Positions 13,641-25,700 of a stretch of DNA of 64,000 nt are shown one piece after another. The notes under the pieces were generated by a model. The model searched no databases and was not told the DNA's origin. It saw nothing but the letters and a program-made list of their open reading frames with translations. The DNA comes from Liolophura sinensis (Eukaryota > Mollusca > Polyplacophora > Chitonida > Chitonidae): NCBI RefSeq assembly GCF_032854445.1, contig NC_088301.1, positions 15,246,281 to 15,310,280 of the forward strand, given 5' to 3'. Made by a program: the position numbers and the translations under genes. Position 1 is the stretch's first letter; every line of letters begins with the position of its first letter.

Positions 13641-14727
13641 ACAGAAATGTGATATATAATCCCTAGATTATATATATCCGAAAAAAAGGTAGAGGCACCT
13701 GTATGGACCACAGCGTACTGATTTGGTGGTTTACCCCTTGCACTTGGGTTTCCTCCACTCATAAACATCATCGTATTTAAGAACTCATCAAACATCAAGG
13801 TATCTGAAGGTGCCGGCTTCACGTCATTCACCTTCATTCATCCATCCACTATGCAGTCAACTTTCAAACATGTGGTATTAAATCATACTAAAGTACATGG
13901 AGCTACCTTTGTTCCTATCTATGTCCGAAAGTGCTGGTCGTGGTATACATCAGTGCATGGCCAGTTGATTGAATGACATTCTGAATTTGAGCCCATTTAT
14001 ATCCAAATAGCTAAAGGGAGGTAACTGATGCAGTAACAATGCTGGAAGCCCGTGCTGTGGCATGATTTGAATAGGTGTTGTTAATATTAATATTACGTTA
14101 CATCTCTGATTCAACACGTATGCAAATGTGAACGCACAAGACTTCATTCCGCAAGGTAGAGTTTTTGGGTAGACCTTAATATAAGGCTTATAGTATGAAA
14201 CAGGCTGTCTAAAGCTTTTTGGCTAACATGTTTTCTTCCGTGCGTAAAATGAACATTTTCCGCTGTGAATCAAGTCACGGTTGGTTTATTTTAATGTCCT
14301 TACTACCTGACAGTGGGTATTGGCCACGCGGTAATGGGATTTGTCATTCGACCACACATACGAGGTCTACATAGCCTCAACTCATGCCTCAGACATGGAT
14401 ATTCGAGTTTCTCATTTTTCTGCCGGAAATATACTGAATGAAAATCTAAACATTACACTTTTGTTTTTGCAAAATTTCACAAAAAAATACTGTGATTTTG
14501 TCAATATAGTTCCGAGGGATGGCAAAGAGAAAAACCTTACACCAGTGTACATTCCAGTCTCCAAAACTAAAGGGATGTTGATTTCAAGCCTATTCACCAT
14601 ATTGACACGTCACGCAGGTGTATCCGTATCTGTATTGTTCGGTGATTTGTAAGGTTTTCCCTGGCACTCCTTACCCTCAGGTGTACAAAAGGCCACACAT
14701 ACCTTACAAGTTCTCTCAAAAGGCACG

Positions 14728-15515
14728 ATGCCAAGGCTGCCACAAAACCAGGAGAGCACGTTTTCAGCATGTTGAACGCTGACATGACTCTTAGAGCCCT
14801 TAACTGTAAAGTGTCAACGTTAGATCGTCTCAGAAGACGTCATGAAGAGATCGCCACGACAGCTGATCGCCCGTGTAACGACCCCGACCAAGATCGCCAT
14901 ATTCGCCTCCACCTCCGCGACCGTTTCAGGCCTGCCACGGCCATAGCTAATGAAACAGACTGATTTCCGCTCACACGGTTGGGAATCGCATCAGAGAAGC
15001 GAATCCTGCGCCCATTTGTCGCCCAAGTTGTCTGGCACCATGGGTAACATTACTGCACAACAACCCCCGTCCCCATGTTTCTGGTGTATGCGGAGCATTT
15101 CTACAAGCCGAAAACCCTGATGTGCTCGACTGGCCAGCATATTCACCTGATTTGTCCCCAAATGAACACCTGTGGGATGCCCTCGACCGGCGTGTCCGTC
15201 GGAGACTTAGTTCCGGGTAACACCATCTCATCAATGCGTCGACCATGTGTACATGCAGCAGTGCAGCATGCAAACGGCGGACAAACTCGGTACTGAAGTG
15301 TGGAATTTCCTAAAGTGACCCCACCCCTGTTTCCTAACCTGCCTCAGAGTTACCATCGATTGTTCGTTTTCATCGGTTATGGAAATGTATTGCTAAGAGT
15401 CCATTTTATGCCCCCGTGAAAAACGGCGTTGAAATGAATTTGATAACGCAGTTAATTTTTTCAAAATATGAGGTGTTACGTTTATATTTTTGTTCAGTAT
15501 AATTTTTTTATTTAT
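14728..15515 (+). pseudogene. Tc1/mariner transposon remnant with internally deleted transposase
   Basis: The start MPRLPQNQES (14728) is followed by a frameshift into MLNADMTLRA and DRLRRR, the paired-like HTH of Tc1 transposases, then IRLHLRDRFRPATA. The reading then jumps in other frames to NPRPHV, WPAYSPDLSPNEHLWDAL and, at the end, GGQTRY, the C-terminal Tc1 signature. The catalytic core between them is missing (on the order of 130 residues against family length). A probable 3' terminal inverted repeat ends near 15515 ('gttacgtttatatttttgtt'). No matching 5' repeat was found. It is inactive. Confidence 0.8.
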
Positions 15516-15650
15516 TTAATTGATTGGTGTATTATGCCGTAGTCGGGAATATTTCACTTATACCGTGACCCGCATTACGGTGGGAGGAAGGCGGGCAGTG
15601 CCCGGGGAAACCTATGACTATACTGGCAGACCTTATCATTTACAGGTAAA
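15508..15650 (-). repeat. SINE family 1, partial
   Basis: Tail and body ('attacggtgggaggaaggcg') abutting the 3' end of the Tc1 remnant. Confidence 0.65.
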
Positions 15651-16768
15651 AAGGGATTAAAATAAACTCACACTTTAATGAATACTCGGATACAGATGCC
15701 GGTAACTACAAAATTGACAAACACTCGGGTGTTGACGCCAATGACCAGAACATAAGCAACAACATTTTAGGCTGTAACTCATACAAATTCGGCCTGTAAT
15801 AAGCGGATGCCTGTAACTACGAGTACTGACAACAACATTTTGGGTTGCAACTACATTAACTCACAAGCTAATGAACATTCTGGTTGTATTGACAATTTAT
15901 GCTTCAGACTCTAATGAACACTTGGGTACAGATACCTGCAACCAAGACAATGAGAACCACAAAACAGGCGGCAACTCGCTTCATAACCAACTGAAATTTG
16001 GCTCGTCCATTTGGGGCGTTCTTATGTATTAGTGACGTCTTTTCGTTCAAGATGTGCGATGTAAGCTGGTCTTGTTTTTCTTTTGAATAGCTCGTCCGAT
16101 CTAAGGGACAAAAGAGAAAAAATACGATACATTTTCATGGTAAACTGGCTAATGATGTGTATCATTGTCATGTCAGTATTTCTGAGATGTTCAATACCCT
16201 GAATTTTACCCGCCAAATTTAGGCAAATAATATTTTTACGGCTTCTGTGTGGACGTAGTAGCCAACGAACCTTATGATTTACTTATTTATTTGTTCATTT
16301 AATGAATTCGTCTTAAATTCCACTCTCCATAATATTTTATTCATATGACGGTTATTAGGTTCATGCATAGTGGAACTAACTGCCGCTCTCCTAATACCGG
16401 ACAAACATTATGGCGTATGGCAGAAGAGGTAGCAGTCGTATCGATCAACAGCCATAGTCTGATTTCTCAAAGTCACTTAGGGTTTAACTTAATATTGTAA
16501 TCCAGAATTAACTCATAATTTTTTAGATCAAATCGATAATTTTTACCACTGATTCTATGGTGTGGTAGTACAATTTCAGCCAAGGACGACCAAAATTTTG
16601 GACTTTAAACATGCCTCTGATGTCTACAGAGAATTGATGCCTTACAAGCTTCCATGTGAAGGTTCTAATCTGCTACGCAGTATAGCTGTAGAAAGGGCCC
16701 ATGACCGAACTGAACATTACAGATGAAGGTAGTTCGGCCCAGGAAAAAGTTGGTCTTACTTGGGTCAT

Positions 16769-19700
16769 TCAATTCCAGTTTTCCCTGTCCGTCGTGTTAC
16801 TCTCTTCCTTACCTTTTTCAGCGTGTTTAAGCTTGCCTGCTTTTACAACAGTATGTTGATTTTATGTATTTACTTATTAATACGACTTACTGTAGATTTA
16901 ACAACGTATTCTAAAATATTTCAGATATAGGACGACACATAAATTTGAGCAAAGCCCTAGGGAAATCTCGCTAGGTAATTGACAAATTGTCGTGGAAGCC
17001 CTCAAAAGGAGCCTCACGATTTCATTTACCTATTTTGCAAATTCATTTTAAGCTAAAGTTCAAAAACTATAATCTTCTTTACAAAACCAAATATTTTGAA
17101 GCTGAATACTCCCACTTGGCTCAAATTTGGCTGTGGTCGTGCTAAGTATAAAACAACAGCATAGAATCAGCGGTCAAAATTTTATCGAATTGCAGCATAA
17201 ATTTTTTACCACATACACTGTTATTAAGCCAATATATTCCACAGTTACATCTACGTTGGTTATTTCTGAACCTTGCAGCTTCGCCTTTTATTTTCAAAAT
17301 TCCTGTGTTCAAACGTACAGTTTTTGTGGATTACATAACAAATTTGACGTAATGAACGCACAGACGAACACGTTTTGAACACATACCTGAAGTCACCTCC
17401 CCGATGTAGTCTGCTGGGTGTACTGTCCCAATCTGGACCATTGGTCTGTTTTTCTCAAGGGCCTAAAAGAATGACAGCAAACTGTTTTTAAAATACTTTA
17501 GCGATCAAGCAGTGTAATACACTCGACTGCTATATGAAACAAAAATCATATCAAGTTCTCTCATGCAAAAACGCTGTCATTAATTATTGATGATACGTGT
17601 TGATTCTGATTTGATTCTGGTACTCAAAAACTCTAATTATAAAGTTTTGTACATGAGTTTTGCACCTTAACACAATCTCGACGCACTGTCCTGTTCGCTA
17701 CCTTCTGGGAAGAAGAGTTCTACCGGAAATGTACGAACTGCACTTCGGCGGTTTCCGACGGCAATTCTCCTCCTAACACAGAAGACTTGAGGACTAGTTC
17801 TTGGACAAAATAGAGTCTCTCACAGCGGATTATGGCGCTGACTTTATTGATAATTTATCAACTTGAGATACATATTAGTATTTTTTATGGCATGCAGCTC
17901 CAATACATACTCTTTTCATTGGTATTTGATTGATATTAAAAGTTTCTTCTCCTTTAACAAATTTCTCTGCTGTAGTAATAACCTATTGTCTTGAATTAAC
18001 AGATTACTTTGTATAATTGCTACAAAGCAGTTTATTAATCTGACAAACTAGTTTTATGAACTGTTTACATATTTTGTTAAATTAACACATTACTTTGTTA
18101 AATGGATTAACACAATTAATTTAACAAAGTACTTTGTCGACAAACATAAAAACTTTTAAAATGCAGTTTTGCAGTGTGTTAAATATAACACACTTATTCA
18201 ATTAATTCAACATAACAATTCTATCAGACTAACAGTACATTATGTTGAATATGACAGGATATTATATTCTAGTAACAGAATACATTCTACCATCACTCAT
18301 ACTTTCTGTTAAAATTAACAGATTATTTTTTTTTGAGTGTAATATTGTCAGATTACCTGCAGTGCCTTTTTTTCCCAGTCCATTCGAGCCATAATAATGA
18401 TGAACACGGAAGACGTGGGTACCACACCAATGACAATGCCCCAGAAAAGCCCTGAAAACATAAAATGTAACATGCACTTGATAAACTTTTCGCATACATG
18501 TAGCTATATTGGTAGGTAAATTATCTCTAAACGAGTGAGTCATTTCAAAAGGACGAGCTTTGAACACATCTTCACTTTATTAAGTCCGGCACTTTGCATA
18601 CATGGCTAGGTTAACTAAATTACCCAACAGGCAGAAATAGATGATCCTCAAGACGAGATAGCCGAGGAATATCAGTGTTAAAGTATCTAATTAAATAATA
18701 GTTTTCCTTAATGAATGACGCCACAGGGTATTGTCATTAAAGTATCAAGAGCAGGCGCTACACTGAAAAAAAATTAAAATTACCATGTTGTCGGAGCGAC
18801 GGTAGAAGGTGTTCCTTTATTATAACACAATGTTGTGCAATACCCAACATGATATTCTGCCAGTCTAATAGAATCGTTGTGTTGAGTTAATAGAATATTT
18901 AACAGAAGAATGTTCTCCAATACAACAATGCATTCTAGCATCACTCAAACGTCAGACTTTCTGATCAATTTAACACATTTTTTGACAGTAAGCCTCCTGT
19001 TCCATGGGGTACAAGACTTGCTTCTTTGCATAGAGCGTTGTTGTACTCTATAAAGGGAAGCAATCATTGTGTCCCATGGAATAGTACAGCCCTCAAACTC
19101 AAATACCAGCTATGCTTATTAATGATCACATGTCTTGTTATACACAGTAAAAAGTCGGCATTGCGTTCTCTTCCCGTAAAATACGTAGACGTGGTTATAG
19201 AATTAAATCCATCTTACCCAATGACCTCAAAGGAGTATAAAACATCAAAATAACGAGGGCAGGCAATGCTAGCAGGCAATAGCAAATGAAGTTCAGCACA
19301 CCACCCTTCCACTGCTGTCCGCATCCGCGAAGCGCGCCGCCACAGATTCCCTGAGAAAGAAGAATCTTATTTATTTATTTGATCAGTGTTTTACGCCGTA
19401 CTCAAGAATATTTCACTTGTACGAAGCAGGTCAGCATTAGGATGGAAGGAAACCGAACAGGGCAGATCTTTTTTCCGTACGACCAGAAAGGAAGCCAGCT
19501 TGAGCTGGAGTTCAAACTGACAGCGATCGCATTGGTGAGAGGCTTGATCATTGCTTCGGGTTGGCAAGCTGATCCAGAAATACTCAAAATGCTCTGGTGT
19601 CATCACATTTAACATACAATAACATTGAAACAAGGCACAGAGACCTCGGGAATGTTTAGATCACCCATCAGAATTGTGATTTATGCAGGGATATAATATA

Positions 19701-22700
19701 ATACAATACTACGTACAACCTACAGTGTAAAACCAAAGCAGCGACGACAGCGTGATGGTTGGCAAATTGTCACACGTAATCGATCAAAAAGCCCAGAGTA
19801 AACGACGAAATTATACACCCCGGCGTGAATGACGAAATCATAAAACCCGGGGTAAATCCCAAAACCATAGCGCCCGGCGTAAATCACAAAACCATAGAGC
19901 CTGAAGTAAATCACGAAACCATAGTTCCAAGAGTAAACCACATCGCCAAATACATGTATACCTGACAAATTTTTGGCCTATAGGAAACTAGACTCATACG
20001 AGCGAGTGGTTGGTTCGATCCAGACTGCAACTACTTAGAAAGTATCTAACCGAAAATGTAGATCTGGGCGTAAATTGAGTACCATTGTACATTTACATCG
20101 ATCGTCTCACGTCTGTACATCAACTCATTTAACCAATACTCAGAGATGATGATTTCCCGCAAATGCTTGTCTGTATAAGCTAATTCTGAAAGCTAATACC
20201 TTCTTGCAAATGCTCGTCAGCATACACATGTACTTACATTTATCACGTCCGATACTTGAATAATGGCGAAGATGGGAATCATTTGAGAGATTAGATTAAC
20301 GACTGCCCTGAAAAACAATGTACCGTTAGACAGTTATCACAAGTAGCCTCTTTACTGTATAGCTATTGAATTGGTATGGAGTTAATAGACTAGTCCTTAA
20401 TTTTATCCAATTTGATAGCAGCACAAAGATAAGCACAGCACTTAAGAATCAGACCCACCTAAGGCCAATTAGGTTAAGGCAACACTAGAACAAATGAATA
20501 TATGTATCGATAAAATAACATTTGATAATGAAGTGTTTAAACTGTCTGACGCATGTGTTCGTCCATCATCAGGTTGGGCCCATTTCCTCCACCCGGAACC
20601 TGGTTTCCATCGTTCAAGTGAAACATTCTTCAATACCCGATTAAACACCCGATCAAATAGGTAATTTTAGTTAAACTCTTTGGCCATACTTACGGAAAAT
20701 ACATATATTTAACAGTTAAACCGCGTCAAACCATCAAATTCGACTAATCAAATGAAAATAGAATAAGTGCTATTTCATGCAACTGTGGCGTACGACAAAT
20801 AACATTATCTGAAACATCATAAGACAGATTTGTTATGTTTCTACATGCGACATTCGACAAGTCGAATCTGCGCATCCTTTGAATAATACTTAAATCTCAG
20901 AGAGTGAAGCGGGGCCGGGGCATGGGGGTTGGGGGGTTGCTTGCGTGGCGCAGTGACCCACGGTCCTCTCACCAATGCAGTCGCTGTGGGTTCAAGTCTG
21001 CCCGGTTTCCTCCATACATAATGTTGTCCGCCTTAGTATAAGCGAAATATTTTTGTGTGACGCGTAAAACACCACTGAAATAACTAACTAAACCTCCGAG
21101 AAACACTCAACGACTAAAAATCTTCGCATGTCACTCACCTGTCAGTGGAAAATAGAGACCCCACAACGTTTTTCACGCTAAATAAAACTGCTAGTGTAAT
21201 AACATTAAGACAACCTGCAATAAATAAAAAAATATGTCACTATTAATCTGCTATACAAGCATCCTTCTCGCCCGACGCCACTAAATCAAGTACTAATCTA
21301 TGTGAAGCCTTTCATCCACCACTGCACTGACAAGGTTTACATAAATTCATATTCTATGCTCGATAGCTTGAAACATAAAATTCACCGAATGGAGCCACAA
21401 AAGCTCATGCATATTTATTACATTGGTGAAATTTGGTGCAACGATAGTACACTGCTACATTCCATTTCCCTAAATCCAGATTACAACTTAAAAGTGTATA
21501 CTATACTAAATAGTTGAAGTATCGTAATCCTAAAAACACGTACGTGTACACATTAGTCATGCGCATTATGTTTTGCAAATAACCAATAAGAATGGTAGAA
21601 AAAACGAAATAGGTGCGTTCACAGAAAATGGTTACAGACAGAATCGTAGTCCACTCACTTCCAACAATTATTAAGTGGATTTCCACAAGTGAGTCTCGTT
21701 CAGTTGTTATCTAATATGTCAATTCTTTCTCCGAGAATGCTTAATTTCGGGGTATTCGACTTTTCAAAGTTAGTGGTACATTTATTTTTTGTGATGGTGG
21801 TTGTATTACAAGAAAGTCTGACTATTCATGTATGACCAGATAGGCTGCTAGAAATAATATCAAAGAATACTTTCTTTTTTATGAGAAATAAATGCTTTCA
21901 AAAATTTAATTTCAAATACTGATTTTATGGCATATACTCTCGGTGTTCAGGAACTCTGAGTGACAAGCAGATTTATCCACTATGTAGACACTGTAATTAC
22001 TACTGGAATAGCCTTTTTGCGCAATAGTAAATTTGTCTTTTTGTAATGAGTCAGGAATTGTGCCCGTTGGTGAATATAAAAAAAAAAATAAAGGTGAGGT
22101 GACGTAACTGAATTTTTTTGACATAGACGTGCAGTGTTTAATGGTCTTGTGTTTTCTTTGCCTTTGATTTTCAAGAGTATGAAGTCCCTAATTGTGGTTT
22201 TGTCACTTTACATATAACACTGTACTTACTTAAAGTTATTAAAGCCACCCGAAATGAGGTCTTGGCCCCGTCACTGTCCCCAGCCCCGAGATTCTGACCA
22301 ACCCTGATGCTGCATGCCATTCCAAGGCCTATGGTGACCTGGGTAACGAAGAATTATCTGTTGGATTAACGTTTTAACTTGTTGAAATACTGATTTTAGC
22401 ATCCCCTTCAAATATGTTCAAGATTTATATATTTACATGTCTTCAACAGGATTACAGCAGTTAACAGTGTCCGGATTCCAGAACTATGTTACTGAAACAT
22501 ATGAAATTGTGTGATTTAGAAATAATCATTAAAATATTTGACTGATCTTTGACACGGCACTAAAGTTTATCTATACAGTGCATTCATATATACATCAAAG
22601 ACAATGAAAAGGGACGTGTGTGCTGACAACATATCGGAGTATTCTAAACAAATCAAGACATCAATGCGAATACTTTATTGTACTGTTCCGGGGACACTGG

Positions 22701-25700
22701 ATTTCAGGAAACGTTTTCGCACTGTACAAAGGCAGACTACATCATGGCGCCATGCTCATGAGTATAAATATTAATTTAACATTACATACAGCAAGGCGGC
22801 TTTATAATATAGTGCAGTTCCCACCATTTTTTCATTTACAGGTTAGCATATACCAGTGTCTTCATTTATTTTGTTATTGTTTATCGTCATAAAATCAAGG
22901 ATTTTCAAGTTTATAATAGCAATCCTACTCACAACGAAAACGCACCAGTCTATCTGTAATCCGACTGACACTGCCCCCTGCTCCGTCACGCTAAGCAGCC
23001 CTAAAAAAAAAAAGAACACGTGTCCTTGATTGTTTTGAAAGTATGCACAAATCCTCGTTCACGTGTTGCGATTTGTCAGAAGTCAGTGATTTTTGGAATG
23101 TCTCCATTCTACGATCTATCGAGGCTGCACAACAATTTACACAATGTGTACAGGGCTTTGGCCTGTACTGTTGCTTAATAAATAAAGAAAAATCCTCAAG
23201 TCAAGTGCAGTCCATAGTTCGGTGTATGGATTGGGCACTAGTACACTTTTTGTACATAAACACCTAAACTCCACCCATTTTGGAACTTGAACTCACAGCG
23301 ACTGCATTGGTGAGAGACTGCTTGGTCATTGCGCCGTTCTGGCACGTCAACCACCTCCGCCAGGAGACCTCCACGGATTATAAATAACGTTAGTAGGAAG
23401 TCTCACCGCTTAAGAATAGCCCACATTCATAGGTGCAGAATTCAGTGATGGTCATGATAAGTCCAGCGATGGCCAGCTTCATGAAGTGTCCCCAGTCCTC
23501 TAACACTAACCATGATGCTCCTGAAATGAAATAAGATGAGCTGCGACTGTTGTTTCTTTAACTCTGGATGGTTTACAAAGATCCGTAGCAGGGTACATTT
23601 AAATCTCGTCTAATGGTAGAAAATTGCATTTTTCTTTGCAACATATCAAGAAAACAAACACAATCATTTTTTTCTGTGATTTACATGACAATTACGGCAT
23701 TACGTCTGAGGGGTGATAGAAGTTGTCCCCCTTACCAGTCCAGGTGCGTCCCAAGAGTCCCCTGTTCCAGGTGTAGACCAGTGTTGCCAAGCAAGTAACG
23801 CACCATGACAGCGTCTGCGCAACGGCGGATCCTCTGTAACGCAAATAAAATTGCTTCCGGTGAAATCGATAAACTCTCTGTCAATCGTCGATTGAGGAAT
23901 ACCTCTTAACTGTGGACTCTACAGTTACGTGGACTGACTCGTCTTTGGGAAAATTCCATCCGGACGCTGTCATCAGTAAGAGACTATATATTTTTGTAAT
24001 TATTTGTATATAATTGTCAGTTGTATTATTTGTCTATTTTGTTAAAATATGTGTATTGAAATTATTCACGCGGCTTCGTGGTTGTTTGTTTGATCTTGTG
24101 TAAGGCCTATCCCTGATCTGAGAGTTAAACAAACCACTTGTTTCTCATCTTTACTCTACGATAGTGGTACCCTTACAAGAAGGAGGTAAACACTACCTTG
24201 TCTTGAGATCTAAGGCAAACACAAAGACGTACTGGGCCCCAATATTGAAAAGATTTCCCATGAAACCGAGAATCACCACGGGTATGACCACATTCTGTAA
24301 GAAAAAAAAAGAACACCGGAATGAATTCTCTTCACAGCTGGGCCATGCTAAATAAACGAGGCTGGATGTGTGAACTTACAAAATGGCGGCCAGCTGAAGA
24401 TGTTAATAACTGGGGTACATATTTGCTTCCTTCAACTTCAAAGACTACAACGACAATATGCGGGATGTCGCAGCTATGGCAAATTTGCCCTTGTCATTCG
24501 AAAACATACATCTGCACACCACAAATCATTAGCATGGCGGGAATGTGGACAAAGTTTAGCGACCACCGACTTCGAATGACACAAGAGCAGTTAGTAAACA
24601 ATGCTGGATACAAAGATGCCTATCAAAGATTTTTTGTCTTGTTTTATGTTTCTACAACTTAAATACATGAAAAAAACTCGAAAAAGAAGATAATGGTTTT
24701 AAGACAAATGAGGAGAGTCAAAATATGAATACTAACCTTCAGTATATTTTTAAATCACAACTCTAGTTTATATTTTCTTTCAATAAACAGAAACGTCGGG
24801 CATGACGTTATCTAAGAACGCTGAGGCAGCTAAGTAACCCATTTCTCTCAGTTGTTTAACACTGGCCATGCTGCGAGTGCTGGCAACTTAATTTCCGGAC
24901 TGACAGCTGGGACCTTAGAATAACTGTAGTTTATAACCATTTTTACGCCTCAAAATTTGGAAAGGTTTTTTGTACGTTCACATGTTAGTACACATCCTCA
25001 ACTGCATAGAGAGAAATAAAAAATGAATGACAACTAGAATGACTTTAATTTCATGGAGAAAATATAGTTTATTCTCCACATATATATAATGTTCTCTTTT
25101 TTTTTGCTGATAATATGAAAATGTAAAAATAATACTAAACTAAATTAATGTGTTTTTTTCAAACTCACCTGATTTTGCATAAACTTCATGAGTACTTGAA
25201 ACACAAAATTAAACTACAACAAAAACAAATGAGTGATTATATTCTCTTCTCAAAATTAATTGCCATGACAACGCCGCACATTTACAACTTTGAGTTGAGA
25301 TGAAGGTTGGTTAAGATACATTACCTACAAAACAAACTGAAATCTGTAATGAAACAAAGTGACATCTATAACAGTTAAGCGACGAATAACACACAAATGC
25401 TTTATCAAATATATTTCATTTATATTCGTTCAAAACTGGTTTTAATTTTACTTCCTAGGTCGATTTATGAGCAATATGTAAATGTAGCCTCCTGTGTTTT
25501 CTGAGCCTATGTTATGCAATATCTACATGTAATCAGTTGATTTATTTAAATGTTGCCTAATGGCATACTGAAAAAAGTCCGGTTTGAAGAAACCGGACAA
25601 CCGACCTCTGACAAATTACTGATGAACTTTATCACACGTGACGCACCGATATTGGTAGAAGACAAATGGTTTTCAATGAACGTTTGACTGACAAACGGCC

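Larger units (their letters stand above)
12405..16768. other. Intergenic spacer between MATE A and MATE B
   Basis: About 4.4 kb with no host gene that I can support. It contains a poly(T)-rich tract near 12655-12690, a degraded family-1 SINE (about 13126-13210), a family-2 SINE, a truncated Tc1 element and a family-1 SINE. The 3' UTR of MATE B and the promoter of MATE A must both be here. Confidence 0.7.

Noticed and set aside
14341-14652. 103-codon ORF upstream of the Tc1 remnant
   Set aside because: No recognisable domain, AT-rich composition and no start or splice context; treated as a chance ORF.
16880-16960. Donor-like 'acttac' on the minus strand as an extra MATE B exon
   Set aside because: The sequence beside it does not stay open in the required phase and would break the link to the last exon.
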